From Nordella sp. HKS 07 (GTDB lineage: Bacteria > Pseudomonadota > Alphaproteobacteria > Rhizobiales > Aestuariivirgaceae), in assembly GCF_011046735.1 (NCBI RefSeq), contig NZ_CP049258.1, positions 4,668,001-4,732,000 of the forward strand: DNA of 64,000 nt, given 5' to 3'. The notes beneath the pieces were generated by a model that was not told the DNA's origin, ran no database searches, and saw only the letters and a program-made list of their open reading frames with translations. This document shows, piece by piece, positions 44,318-53,560 of the stretch. Each line of letters opens with the position of its first letter. Position 1 is the stretch's first letter. The translations under genes and the position numbers were made by a program.

Positions 44318-45261
44318 GGGAAGTTATAGGTGTGCGCGATATCGGCGGCGAGCTGGTTGTTGGCTTTGACGAAATCCTGCAGGAACTCATGCAGGCCGCT
44401 CTGGAAGATGTCGTCCATCTTGCCCGTTTCCAGGCGGTTGTAGATCTCAGCCGCGGCGCGATGGATGTCGTAACGCTGGCCGTAATGCTCGGCCAGCCCG
44501 TCGAGCGAGCGGGTGATCCATTGATAGCAGAAGGTGAGCGAGCGTGGCATCTCCTCGCGCAGGATCATGAATTCGGCGACCAGCCACGGCCGGTAGGTGC
44601 TGTCGCGATAGAACCAGCGATAGGCGCGGTGCGCCGAGACCGAGCGCAGGACCGTCGCCCATTGCTGGATGTCGACGTCGGAGCCGACGTCGCTCGGCTT
44701 CGGCAGCAGGATGTAATATTTGACGTCGAGGATGCGCGCGGTGTTGTCGGCGCGCTCGACGAAGGTGCCGAGCTGGCTGAAGAAGTAGGTGTCATGCCGG
44801 AGCATGGTGCCGAGCAGCGCGCCGCGGAACAGCATGGCGCGCTGCTTGATCCAGTCGAGGAAGCCGGGCAGCCGGTCGGTGGTGATCGAGTCGGGCTGGA
44901 TCTGGGAGAACTCGTTCCAGGTGCCGTTGAGACTTTCCCACACATCGCGCGTCAAGGCGGTGCGCACGGCGCGCCCATTGTTGCGCGCGGTCTTGAGACA
45001 TGTCCGCACGCTCGACGGATTGTCCTCGTCGAACAGCAGGTGATCGATGACCTCGGCGGTGGTGATGTCCTTGTGCTTGGCGAAATAGCTCGCTTCCGAG
45101 GCGGCACTGGTGAGGGTCGAGCGCCACTCGTCGCGGTGACCCTCGATGGCGCGCGGCATTAGCGAGATGCGGTAACCGACTTCGAGGAGGCGCGCCATGT
45201 TCTCGGCGCGCTCGATATAGCGCGACATCCAGAACAGCGAAGCGGCGGTGCGGCCCAGCAT
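44314..45261 (-). CDS. Alpha-E domain protein of the Anbu operon
   Basis: This 315-residue, mainly helical protein is of the alpha-E family, named for the conserved E-R pairs. They are visible as MSRYIERAENMARLLEVGYR near the N-terminus and FVERADNTARILDVKYY near residue 168. Function is unknown; its invariable neighbours are a circularly permuted ATP-grasp enzyme and a transglutaminase-like protein, so it is thought to assist peptide-bond formation. The start codon shares one base with the ATP-grasp stop (TGATG), and its stop overlaps the transglutaminase start (ATGA), so the three are translationally coupled. Confidence 0.9.
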   Translation of the reverse strand: MLGRTAASLFWMSRYIERAENMARLLEVGYRISLMPRAIEGHRDEWRSTLTSAASEASYFAKHKDITTAEVIDHLLFDEDNPSSVRTCLKTARNNGRAVRTALTRDVWESLNGTWNEFSQIQPDSITTDRLPGFLDWIKQRAMLFRGALLGTMLRHDTYFFSQLGTFVERADNTARILDVKYYILLPKPSDVGSDVDIQQWATVLRSVSAHRAYRWFYRDSTYRPWLVAEFMILREEMPRSLTFCYQWITRSLDGLAEHYGQRYDIHRAAAEIYNRLETGKMDDIFQSGLHEFLQDFVKANNQLAADIAHTYNFP

Positions 45262-46676
45262 CAGTCCTCCAGCACCCAGGTGTCCTTCGTGCCGCCGCCC
45301 TGGCTCGAATTGACCACCAGGGATCCCTCCTTCAACGCCACGCGGGTAAGGCCGCCAGGGGTGATGCGGACCTGGTCGCCGGTGAGGACGAAGGGCCTGA
45401 GGTCGATATGGCGGGGCGCGACGCCGGTCTCTGTGAAGGTGGGCGAGGCGGACAGAGCGAGGGTAGGCTGGGCGATGTAGTTCTTCGGATTGGCCTTGAG
45501 CCGGGCGCGGAACTCCTCGATTTCAAGGCGTGATGCCGTCGGGCCCACCAGCATGCCGTAGCCGCCGGAGCCATGCACTTCCTTGACCACCAGCTCGGCC
45601 AGGTGATCGAGCACATAGCCGAGGTCCTGCGCCTCGCCGCAGCGCCAGGTCGGCACGTTCCTGAGCAGCGGCTTCTCGCCCGTATAGAACTCGATGACTT
45701 CGGGAATATAGGTATAGATCGACTTGTCGTCGGCGATGCCGGTGCCCGGCGCATTGACGAGCGTGACGCGCCCGGCGCGATAGAGATCGAAGAGGCCGGG
45801 CACGCCGAGCGCCGAGTCGGGCCGGAAGGTGAGGGGATCGAGATAGTCATCGTCGATCCGGCGATAGACGACATCGACCCGCTTCGGCGCCTGCGTCGTG
45901 CGCATATAGAGACAGTCGCCTTCGACAAAGAGATCGGAACCCTCGCACAATTCGATACCCATCTCATCGGCGAGGAAGGCATGTTCGAAGAAGGCCGAGT
46001 TGTGGATACCGGGGGTGAGCAGCACGGCGGTCGGCTCATTGCCGGCGCCCGGTGGCGCTATGCTGTCGAGCGTCCGGCGCAGCATCGCCGGATAATTCTC
46101 GACGGGCGCGACGCGGTGGCGTTTGAACAGATCGGGAAAGAGGAACATCATCGCTTCCCGGTTCTCCAGCATGTAGGAGACGCCGGAGGGCGTGCGGCAA
46201 TTATCCTCGAGCACGTAGAACTCGTTCTCTCTCACCCTGACGATGTCGACGCCGATGATATGGGCATAAACACCGCGCGGCGGGTTCAGCCCGACCATCT
46301 GCGGCACGAAGGCGGAGTTCTGCAGGATGAGGTCCTTGGGAATTCGCCCGGCGCGCAGAATCTCCTGGCGGTGATAGAGGTCGTGCAGGAAGGCGTTGAG
46401 CGCCCGGACCCGCTGCTCGATGCCGATGCTGAGCCGGCGCCACTCGGTGGCCGAGAAGACGCGCGGGATGATGTCGAAGGGGATGAGCCGCTCGGAGGCC
46501 TCTGTCGATCCGTAGACAGCGAAAGTAATGCCGAGGCGCCGGAAGATGCCTTCCGCTTCCTTCAGCGCCCGCTCGACATTGGCCTTACTGAGCGAGCCGA
46601 CCCAGTCATGGATTTGTGAATAGGGGCCACGGACCGAGTCGTCCGGGTTCAACATTTCGTTGAAGATATTCCCCAT
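45261..46676 (-). CDS. Circularly permuted ATP-grasp enzyme of the Anbu operon
   Basis: This 471-residue enzyme is expected to form an amide or peptide bond through an acyl-phosphate. Blocks typical of the family are VLEDNCRTPSGVSYMLENR (about 135-155), VDVVYRRIDDDYLDPL (about 265) and the glycine-rich ATP loop VKEVHGSGGYGML (about 360). The ATG at 46676 is used because AAGGAG lies 4 bases upstream. A longer frame to 46931 adds 85 residues with Cys/His-rich, non-family sequence. It is the first gene of the operon and divergent from the SpuC-like transaminase. The peptide made by this family is not firmly identified. Confidence 0.9.
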   Translation of the reverse strand: MGNIFNEMLNPDDSVRGPYSQIHDWVGSLSKANVERALKEAEGIFRRLGITFAVYGSTEASERLIPFDIIPRVFSATEWRRLSIGIEQRVRALNAFLHDLYHRQEILRAGRIPKDLILQNSAFVPQMVGLNPPRGVYAHIIGVDIVRVRENEFYVLEDNCRTPSGVSYMLENREAMMFLFPDLFKRHRVAPVENYPAMLRRTLDSIAPPGAGNEPTAVLLTPGIHNSAFFEHAFLADEMGIELCEGSDLFVEGDCLYMRTTQAPKRVDVVYRRIDDDYLDPLTFRPDSALGVPGLFDLYRAGRVTLVNAPGTGIADDKSIYTYIPEVIEFYTGEKPLLRNVPTWRCGEAQDLGYVLDHLAELVVKEVHGSGGYGMLVGPTASRLEIEEFRARLKANPKNYIAQPTLALSASPTFTETGVAPRHIDLRPFVLTGDQVRITPGGLTRVALKEGSLVVNSSQGGGTKDTWVLED

Positions 46677-46970
46677 GCCGCTCCTTGGAGAGCTTCCCGC
46701 AGAGTTATTGCACCGCAATATTGGGGTGAAAACAGGCGTCATGCAAACAGATTCATGCCGCATTTGCTTATCTGGCGGGCTTTGTGGCATAGTCTTTTTA
46801 TGTGTTTCCGCATCACAGACACCGGCGAATGTCTCCCGGCGGGGTCGCGCACCCTGAAGGAAGAGGTCATGCTGCATTGTGCCCGCATCGGGTATAAGCC
46901 GTAAGCACGCGTCATTTCCCGCCTCCACCAACGGCCTCGTGCCGCCCGCAAGCTATTCTGGAGATGACCA

Positions 46971-48356
46971 ATGTCGATCCATGCCAAGAACCTGAATATC
47001 GCCGAACTCGTTGCGCGCGACACCGCGCATCACTTCCACCCGTTCACCGACCATAAGGCCTTCCATGCCGAAGGCGGCGCCCGGGTCATCACCCAGGCCG
47101 ACGGCGTGTGGATCTGGGACGCCAATGGCAACAAGCTGCTCGACGGCATGGCCGGACTGTGGTGCGTGAATGTCGGCTATGGCCGCAAGGAGCTGGCCGA
47201 GGTCGCCTATCGGCAGATGCTCGATCTTCCCTACTACAACACCTTCTTCAAGACGACGACGGTGCCGACCACCGAACTCGCGGCGAAGATTTCCTCCCAT
47301 ATGCCGGAGCGCTTCAAGCACATTTTCTTTGTGAATTCGGGCTCCGAGGCCAATGACACGATCGTGCGCTTCGTGCGCCATTACTGGAAGCTGATGGGCA
47401 AGCCCTATCGCACCCAGATCATCGGCCGCCGGCGCGGCTATCATGGCTCGACCATGATCGCCGCCAGCATGGGCGGCATGGAGGGCATGCACGGGCAGGG
47501 CGGCCTGCCGCTGCCGGGCTTCCATCATGTCCAGCAGCCTTACTGGTATGATTTCGGTCGCGATCTGACGCCGGAGCAATTCGGCCTCGAGGCCGCCGCC
47601 GATCTCGAGAAGAAGATCCTGGAGCTCGGGCCCGACAATGTCGCGGCCTTCATCGGCGAGCCCATCCAGGGTGCTGCCGGCGTGCTCATCCCGCCCAAGA
47701 CCTACTGGCCCGAGGTGCAGAAGATCTGCCGCAAATACGGCATTATCCTCATCGCCGACGAGGTCATCTCGGGCTTCGGCCGCACCGGCAACTGGTGGGG
47801 TTTCGAGACGCTGGGCTTCGAGCCCGACATCGTGCCGATGGCCAAGGGCCTGTCCTCCGGCTATCAGCCGATCGGCGCCATTGCCTTCTCCGACAGGCTC
47901 ATCAAGGACTTCTTCGACAAGGGCGAGGAATTTTATCACGGCATGACCTATGCCGGCCATCCGGTGGCGGCGGCTGTTGCGCTGAAGAACATCGAGATCA
48001 TCGAAGCGGAGAAACTGGTCGAGCGCGCGCGCGAGCTCGGCGGCTATTTCGCTGAAGGGTTAGCGAGCCTCAACGATCACCCGATCGTCGGCGAGACCCG
48101 CTCCGTCGGCCTGATCGGCGCCATCGAGATTGCCAAGGACAAGAAGTCGCGCGCGCGCTTCGACAAGCCCGGCCGCGTCGGCACCATCTGCCGCGACCAC
48201 TGCTTCAACAACGGGCTGATCATGCGGGCCTGCTGGGACACCATGGTCCTGGCGCCGCCCCTGGTGATCTCGAAGAAGGAGATCGACGAGATGGTCCGCC
48301 TGGCGCGCGTCGCGTTGGACAAGACTTATCAGGACGTCAGGGCGGAGATGACCTGA
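46971..48356 (+). CDS. spuC: Putrescine-pyruvate-type class III aminotransferase (SpuC-like)
   Basis: This 461-residue PLP enzyme resembles omega-transaminases acting on putrescine, beta-alanine or other amines. The PLP Asp is in LIADEVISGFGRTG (about 263) and the Schiff-base Lys in PMAKGLSSGYQPIGA (about 293). The N-terminal HHFHPFTDHKAFHAEG and WCVNVGYGRKELAEVAYRQM are typical of the SpuC/beta-alanine-pyruvate group. It heads a plus-strand block with a polyamine-type ABC importer and agmatinase, which supports putrescine (with pyruvate as acceptor) as the substrate. It is divergent from the Anbu operon. Confidence 0.88.
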   Translation: MSIHAKNLNIAELVARDTAHHFHPFTDHKAFHAEGGARVITQADGVWIWDANGNKLLDGMAGLWCVNVGYGRKELAEVAYRQMLDLPYYNTFFKTTTVPTTELAAKISSHMPERFKHIFFVNSGSEANDTIVRFVRHYWKLMGKPYRTQIIGRRRGYHGSTMIAASMGGMEGMHGQGGLPLPGFHHVQQPYWYDFGRDLTPEQFGLEAAADLEKKILELGPDNVAAFIGEPIQGAAGVLIPPKTYWPEVQKICRKYGIILIADEVISGFGRTGNWWGFETLGFEPDIVPMAKGLSSGYQPIGAIAFSDRLIKDFFDKGEEFYHGMTYAGHPVAAAVALKNIEIIEAEKLVERARELGGYFAEGLASLNDHPIVGETRSVGLIGAIEIAKDKKSRARFDKPGRVGTICRDHCFNNGLIMRACWDTMVLAPPLVISKKEIDEMVRLARVALDKTYQDVRAEMT

Positions 48357-48475
48357 AGCTTCTGAACGCGAATTAATGTTGAAATGGGGCTGGCCTCGGG
48401 CATAGGCTCGGGGCAGTCTTGTTGGCAAACCGGCACCATGGAGAGGCTGGTTGCCTTAACCGCAAGGGAGTAATC

Positions 48476-49555
48476 ATGACTGCTCATAGACCGCGCTTTT
48501 CCGCACGTCGCCGTTCGGTTCTCAAAGGACTTGGCGCGCTCGGACTAGGCCTCACCTTCCTGCCGCGCAATTCCCTGTCGGCGGAAGAGAAGAAGCTGAA
48601 CTTCTACAACTGGGACACGTATATCGGCGAGACGACGCTGGCCGATTTCGAGAAGGCGACCGGCATCGAGGTGAAGATGGATCTCTTCGCCGACAATGAC
48701 GAGCTCTTCGCCAAGCTGAAGGCCGGCAATCCGGGTTATGACGTGATCTGCCCGACCAACGACAATCTCGAGCGCATGATCAAGGCGAACATGGTGATCC
48801 CGCTCGATCATTCGAAGCTGCCGAACTTCTCCAACATGGACCCGATCTTCCAGGACGCCGCCTTTGATCCGGGCCGCAAACACTCGATCACCTATCTGTG
48901 GGGCACGGTCGGCGTCGGCTATCGCAAGAGCAAGGTCGAAGGCACCGTCGACAGCTGGAAAGTGCTGTTCGAGGAGCCGAAATATGCCGGCCGCATAGCG
49001 CTCCTGGGCGATGCCAAGCTGGTGATCGGTTCGGCCTTAAAATATCTCGGCCATTCGCTCAACACGACCGATCCGGCGATCCTCCAGAAGGTGGAAGAGC
49101 TGCTCATCGCCGGCAAGAAGAACGTCAAGGTCTATGCCGATGACAACGGCCAGGACCTGCTGGCGGCGGGCGACGTCGACCTGACCATGGAGTACAATGG
49201 CGATATCCTCCAGGTGATGCAGGAGGACGACGACATCACCTTTGCGGTGCCCACCGAAGGGGCCGAGATGTGGCAGGACTGCCTGGCTATCCCGACGGGA
49301 GCGCCGCGACCCGAAAACGCCCATGCTTTCCTCAATTTCATCATGGATCCGCAGGTCGAGGCGGCACTTGCCGGCTTCGTCCAGTACGGCACGCCCAATG
49401 CTGCGGCGAAGAAACTGATGGACAAGTCCTATACCGAGAACCCGGCGATCTTCCCGCCGGCCGAAGTGATCGCCAAGTGCGAGCCCGCCCTTTATCTGGG
49501 CGAGGACGCGACCAAGCTGCGCAGCGATATCTGGACGAGAGTCCAGGCCGCTTGA
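48476..49555 (+). CDS. Polyamine ABC transporter periplasmic binding protein (PotD/PotF type)
   Basis: This 359-residue protein is exported, apparently by the Tat route: the N-terminus has a twin-arginine stretch ARRRSVLKGLG followed by a hydrophobic run. The mature protein begins about EEKKLNFYNWDTYIGETTL, the classic polyamine-binder opening. VICPTNDNLERMIK and AAGDVDLTMEYNGDILQ supply ligand-site residues. The ATG at 48476 has AAGGGAG upstream; an earlier in-frame start would bury the signal. It feeds the PotH/PotI permeases downstream. Confidence 0.9.
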   Translation: MTAHRPRFSARRRSVLKGLGALGLGLTFLPRNSLSAEEKKLNFYNWDTYIGETTLADFEKATGIEVKMDLFADNDELFAKLKAGNPGYDVICPTNDNLERMIKANMVIPLDHSKLPNFSNMDPIFQDAAFDPGRKHSITYLWGTVGVGYRKSKVEGTVDSWKVLFEEPKYAGRIALLGDAKLVIGSALKYLGHSLNTTDPAILQKVEELLIAGKKNVKVYADDNGQDLLAAGDVDLTMEYNGDILQVMQEDDDITFAVPTEGAEMWQDCLAIPTGAPRPENAHAFLNFIMDPQVEAALAGFVQYGTPNAAAKKLMDKSYTENPAIFPPAEVIAKCEPALYLGEDATKLRSDIWTRVQAA

Positions 49556-49705
49556 GGCCGGGCGCGCGTCCCGGCGATGCGAAATCGGATCGCCGGAAGG
49601 GATTCGCGACAAAATACGTGATCGGCCGGGGATGGCATGTTGCCGTCTCCGGTCGACTTGTTCTAGCATCGCGGGGACAAGTTTAGGGGCGGGAGGCGTT
49701 ACATC

Positions 49706-50560
49706 GTGGATAGTTGGAGGGTCAACCCACGGGTTTTCTGGACACTTTTCTCACCCGGCACCTTCTGGCTTCTGCTTTTCTTCCTGATCCCGCTCGGTTG
49801 GCTCTTCCACGATTCGTTCAGCGACAAGATCTCGATCACCGAGACGCAATTCACCGGAACGCTCGCCAACTACATTCGCGCCTTCGAAGCCGTCTATCTG
49901 ACGATCATCTGGAAATCGGTGTGGATCAGCGTGGTGGCGACCGCGCTCTGCCTGCTCATCGCCTATCCGATCGCTTTCGGCATCTGCTTCGCGCCGGCCA
50001 GATGGAAGCCGCTGCTGCTGCTGCTGGTGATCCTGCCCTTCTGGATCAACCTGCTGATCCGCACTTATGCGCTGATCGCCGTCTTCCGCAGCCAGGGCTA
50101 CCTCAATCTCGTCCTCGGCTGGGTCGGGCTCGGGCCCTTCGACATGCTCTATAATGACGGCGCCGTGATCGTCGGGCTCGTCTATGTCTATATGCCCTTC
50201 ATGGTGCTGCCGCTCTATGCGACGATCGAAAGGCTCGACCGCTCCTATCTCGAGGCGAGCCTCGATCTCGGCGGCTCGCAGTTCCAGACTTTCTTCAAGG
50301 TAACCTTGCCCTTGACCATGCCCGGAATCGTCACCGGCATCATCCTTGTCTTCATCCCGTGCCTCGGCTCCTTCCTGACGCCCGCGATGCTGGGCGGCGC
50401 CAATGCCATCATGATCGGCAATGTCATCGAGGACCAGTTCAAGGCGGCCAATGACTGGCCCTTCGGCTCGGCCTTGTCCTTCCTCCTGATGTATGTGACC
50501 TTCGGGGCGCTTGCCTTGCGCGCCTTCCTCGCCGCGCGCAGCAAGGGGGTCGACGTCTGA
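49706..50560 (+). CDS. Polyamine ABC transporter permease (PotB/PotH type)
   Basis: This 284-residue permease starts at GTG 49706, with GGGAGG 9 bases upstream. It has six membrane segments and the EAA loop SYLEASLDLGGSQFQTFFKV (about 182-201) that contacts the ATPase. PFWINLLIRTYALIAVFR is a PotB/PotH signature. It overlaps the next permease gene by one base (TGATG). The two permeases form the channel for putrescine or spermidine. Confidence 0.92.
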   Translation: MDSWRVNPRVFWTLFSPGTFWLLLFFLIPLGWLFHDSFSDKISITETQFTGTLANYIRAFEAVYLTIIWKSVWISVVATALCLLIAYPIAFGICFAPARWKPLLLLLVILPFWINLLIRTYALIAVFRSQGYLNLVLGWVGLGPFDMLYNDGAVIVGLVYVYMPFMVLPLYATIERLDRSYLEASLDLGGSQFQTFFKVTLPLTMPGIVTGIILVFIPCLGSFLTPAMLGGANAIMIGNVIEDQFKAANDWPFGSALSFLLMYVTFGALALRAFLAARSKGVDV

Positions 50561-51408
50561 TGACGCAAGCGCTCAAGCCCGGCTCGGGCCCGCTCGACTA
50601 CGGCAGCCGCACGTGGCTCAAGGTCCTGTTCGCGGCGATCTTCTTCGCGCTCTATGCGCCGATCTTCACGCTGATCGCCTTTTCCTTCAATACCGACAAG
50701 CGCGGCGTCATCTGGCGCGGCTTCACGCTCGATAATTACGTCAAGGCCTGGAACAACGCCGATCTCCAGGAGGCGATGCTCAATTCTCTCACCATCGCGC
50801 TGATCTCGACCATCATCTCGACCATCATCGGCTCCATGGTGGCGCTGGTGCTCTGGCGCTTCCGCTTCCCTTTCAAGGCCGCCTATGAAGGCGTGATGTC
50901 GCTCCCGATCGTCATCCCCGAGATCTGCATGGGCGTGTCGCTGCTGCTCTTCTTCACCAATGCCGGCATGATGTCGTGGTCGGTGAGCCTGATCTGGCCG
51001 TTCAACCTGATCAACATCATCATCGCCCATGTCGCCTTCTGCTTTCCCTTCGTGGCGATCGTGGTGCGCTCCAGGCTCGTCGGCTTCAACCGCCAGCTCG
51101 AGGAGGCGTCGAAGGATCTGGGGGCGAGCGAATGGCAGACCTTCTGGAACGTCATCGTGCCTTTCATGATGCCGGGCCTTGTCGCCGGCGCACTGCTCGC
51201 CTTCACGCTGTCGCTCGACGACTTCGTCATCACCTATTTCACCTCCGGGCCCGAGACCGTAACCTTTCCGGTCAAGGTCTATTCGCTGGTGCGCCGCGGC
51301 GTGTCACCGGAGATCAACGCCGCCTCGACCGTCCTCATCGTGATCACGGTCATCGCCACCATCATCGCAATGAAGCTGCAAGCGCCCGACAAATCGGGCA
51401 AGGGTTAG
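50560..51408 (+). CDS. Polyamine ABC transporter permease (PotC/PotI type)
   Basis: This 282-residue permease partners the PotH-like protein. It has six membrane segments, the cytoplasmic EAA loop QLEEASKDLGASEWQTFWNV (about 180-199), and the family ending TLSLDDFVITYFTSGPETVT. It is followed after 4 bases by the start of the ATPase gene, whose 5' end is frameshifted. Confidence 0.92.
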   Translation: MTQALKPGSGPLDYGSRTWLKVLFAAIFFALYAPIFTLIAFSFNTDKRGVIWRGFTLDNYVKAWNNADLQEAMLNSLTIALISTIISTIIGSMVALVLWRFRFPFKAAYEGVMSLPIVIPEICMGVSLLLFFTNAGMMSWSVSLIWPFNLINIIIAHVAFCFPFVAIVVRSRLVGFNRQLEEASKDLGASEWQTFWNVIVPFMMPGLVAGALLAFTLSLDDFVITYFTSGPETVTFPVKVYSLVRRGVSPEINAASTVLIVITVIATIIAMKLQAPDKSGKG

Positions 51409-51412
51409 GACC

Positions 51413-51468
51413 ATGGCCGACGCTATCGTTTCGCTTCGCAATGTGACCAAGATGTTCCCGGGGGAGTG
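51413..51468 (+). pseudogene. Displaced N-terminal codons of the polyamine ATPase (frameshift)
   Basis: From the ATG at 51413 the sequence reads MADAIVSLRNVTKMFPGE and then TGA. These are the expected first residues of a PotA/PotG ATPase (beta-strand and A-loop region). The rest of the protein continues in a different frame from 51466. Adding one base in the G-run at about 51460-51464 would give the canonical FPGGVKAVDDVSF and restore a single frame. Confidence 0.75.
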
Positions 51469-52500
51469 AAGGCTGTCGACGATGTCTCCTTCGACATCGC
51501 CCAGAACGAGTTCTTCGCGCTTCTCGGGCCCTCAGGCTGCGGCAAGACCACGCTTCTACGCATGATTTCCGGCCTCGAGACGCCGACTGCGGGCCAGATC
51601 ATCATCGGCGGCGAGGACATGGCGCTGACGCCGCCCAACAAGCGCCCGACCAACATGGTGTTCCAGTCCTATGCCGTCTTTCCGCATATGACGGTGGCCG
51701 AGAATGTCGCCTATGGCCTGAAAGTCACCGGCGTTCCGGCGGACGAGACGAAGCGGCGCGTCGGCGAGGCGCTCGACATGGTGAAGCTCACCCATCTTGC
51801 CGCCCGCAAGCCCGACCAGATGTCGGGCGGCCAACGCCAGCGCGTGGCGCTCGCCCGCGCCCTGGTGAAGCGGCCCAAGGTGCTGCTTCTCGATGAGCCG
51901 CTCTCGGCGCTCGACGCCAAGCTGCGCGACGAGATGCGCCTCGAGCTGACCCGGCTCCAGGAGAATGTCGGCATCACCTTCATCATCGTCACTCACGACC
52001 AGGACGAGGCCCTCTCCATGGCGAGCCGCATCGCCGTCATGGACAAGGGCGCCGTCCAGCAGATCGCGACGCCGGCCGAGCTTTATGAGCATCCGAGCAG
52101 CCGGTTCATCGCCGACTTTATCGGCAAGGTGAACCTCATCAACGCCAGGGTCGTCTCCTCGAGCGCCAGGAAACTCGTCTGCGACGCCAGAGGACTGGGC
52201 CAGATCGAGGTGCCGCATGACGGCAAGGCGGCGGGCGAGATCGCCATTGCAGTGCGCCCCGAAAAGCTCAAGATTTCCGAAGCTCAGCCAAATGCGGCGC
52301 ATGCCATCAAAACCGAGGGCAAGGTGCGCGATGTCGCCTATTATGGCGATACCAGCCATGTGGTGGTACGCTGCAAGGACGACCTCGAGCTCGCCGTCAA
52401 TGTGCAGAACGACAAACGCGCCGGAGGCGCGGGCGTCGAACGCGGGCAGCAGGTGTGGATCCACTGGGCGCCGGAAGACACGCTCGTATTGACGGAGTAG
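51466..52500 (+). CDS. Polyamine ABC transporter ATPase (PotA/PotG type), N-terminus displaced by frameshift
   Basis: The intact frame encodes 344 residues from GTG 51466. Walker A GPSGCGKTTLLRM, Q-loop VFQSYAVFPHM, signature [15 protein letters not shown], Walker B LLLDEPLSALD and switch His THDQDEAL are all present. A C-terminal regulatory domain (about 230-344) follows. The first strand and the aromatic adenine-stacking A-loop residue lie in another frame (51413-51468). Either the assembly lacks one G in a five-G run, or the gene is truncated or shifted during translation. GTG 51466 is preceded by a G-rich stretch that could weakly serve as a ribosome-binding site. It lies between the permease genes and agmatinase. 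Confidence 0.85.
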   Translation: MKAVDDVSFDIAQNEFFALLGPSGCGKTTLLRMISGLETPTAGQIIIGGEDMALTPPNKRPTNMVFQSYAVFPHMTVAENVAYGLKVTGVPADETKRRVGEALDMVKLTHLAARKPDQMSGGQRQRVALARALVKRPKVLLLDEPLSALDAKLRDEMRLELTRLQENVGITFIIVTHDQDEALSMASRIAVMDKGAVQQIATPAELYEHPSSRFIADFIGKVNLINARVVSSSARKLVCDARGLGQIEVPHDGKAAGEIAIAVRPEKLKISEAQPNAAHAIKTEGKVRDVAYYGDTSHVVVRCKDDLELAVNVQNDKRAGGAGVERGQQVWIHWAPEDTLVLTE

Positions 52501-52504
52501 ACGT

Positions 52505-53500
52505 TTGACACTTGAAATCTCGAAGCTGACCTCGATACCGGGGGACAGCGCCTTTCGCCGCAAGAACCTCAAAGGCACCGAGCTCGAGGCGACCTATGCC
52601 GGCGCTCTCTCCTATATGCGGCGCAAATACAGCCGCGAGCTTCAGGGCGTCGACATCGCGATCACCGGCATTCCCTTCGACCAGGCGGTCAGCAACCGGC
52701 CCGGCACGCGCTTCGGGCCGGAGGCGATCCGCAAGGCGTCCGTGGAGCATGCCTGGGGTCCCTATTGGCCGTGGATGTTCGACCCCTTCGACACGCTGGC
52801 GGTAGTCGACTACGGCGACTGTTTCTTCGACTGGGGCCGCAAGGACCTGGCCCCAGACGCGATCACTCAGCATGCGCTGTCGGTGATCGAGACGGGGAGC
52901 GAACTCGTCTCCCTGGGCGGCGATCACTTCGTCACCTATCCCTTGCTCAAGGCGCATGCCAAGGTGCATGGGCCGCTCGCGCTCGTCCATTTCGATGCCC
53001 ATCGCGACGTCGAGCCCGATGACGGCGATCGCATCGATCACGGCACGATGTTCAACTACGCCGTTAGGGAAGGCATTATCGATCCCAGGCGCTCGGTCCA
53101 GATCGGCATCCGCACCACCTTCCATGGCGAGCAGACCTTCGGCTTCAAGATCCTCTATTCCGACCAGGTTCATGAAATGAGCCCGGCGGAAGTCGCGGCC
53201 GAGATCACCAAGACGGTGGGCAAGCAGAAAGCCTATCTCACCTTCGATATCGACTGCCTCGATCCCGCTTTCGCGCCGGGCACCGGCACCCCGGTTCCGG
53301 GCGGACTGTCCTCACACCAGGCGCTGTCGATCATCCGCAAGCTCACCGAGGTGAATTTCGTCGGCATGGACCTTGTCGAGGTCTCGCCGCCCTATGACCA
53401 TGCCGAGATCACCGCCCTGGCGGGCGCCACGATCGTGCTGGATTATCTCTGTCTCAGGGCCTGGCAGAAGGGTGCCAGGGGCGCGCCACTGCCGGAATAG
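52505..53500 (+). CDS. speB: Agmatinase (ureohydrolase family)
   Basis: This 331-residue manganese enzyme converts agmatine to putrescine and urea. It starts at TTG 52505, with GGAG 7 bases upstream. The two-metal site is complete: GGDH (His141), DAHRD (Asp164, His166, Asp168) and FDIDCLDPAFAPGTGTPVPG (metal aspartates plus the family signature). It ends the polyamine block: imported or internal agmatine would give putrescine, which the SpuC-like transaminase then degrades. Related ureohydrolases such as guanidinobutyrase cannot be excluded from sequence reading alone. Confidence 0.88.
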   Translation: MTLEISKLTSIPGDSAFRRKNLKGTELEATYAGALSYMRRKYSRELQGVDIAITGIPFDQAVSNRPGTRFGPEAIRKASVEHAWGPYWPWMFDPFDTLAVVDYGDCFFDWGRKDLAPDAITQHALSVIETGSELVSLGGDHFVTYPLLKAHAKVHGPLALVHFDAHRDVEPDDGDRIDHGTMFNYAVREGIIDPRRSVQIGIRTTFHGEQTFGFKILYSDQVHEMSPAEVAAEITKTVGKQKAYLTFDIDCLDPAFAPGTGTPVPGGLSSHQALSIIRKLTEVNFVGMDLVEVSPPYDHAEITALAGATIVLDYLCLRAWQKGARGAPLPE

Positions 53501-53526
53501 CGGAACCCTTCGCGTCCGGGATCGTT

Positions 53527-53555
53527 TTCCTCACAGTCCTTAGAACTGTGAGGAA
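53527..53555 (+). promoter_or_regulatory. Perfect hairpin sequestering the DUF3008 ribosome-binding site
   Basis: TTCCTCACAGT (53527-53537) is exactly complementary to ACTGTGAGGAA (53545-53555), loop CCTTAGA. The Shine-Dalgarno GAGGA (53550-53554) is wholly inside the 3' arm, and the ATG is at 53561. In the mRNA this would block ribosome entry unless the stem melts or is bound. It could also end the upstream polyamine transcript. Confidence 0.75.
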
Positions 53556-53560
53556 CCATC

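Noticed and set aside
46677-46931. Longer N-terminus for the ATP-grasp protein
   Set aside because: The extra 85 residues are unlike the family, and AAGGAG precedes the internal ATG at 46676.
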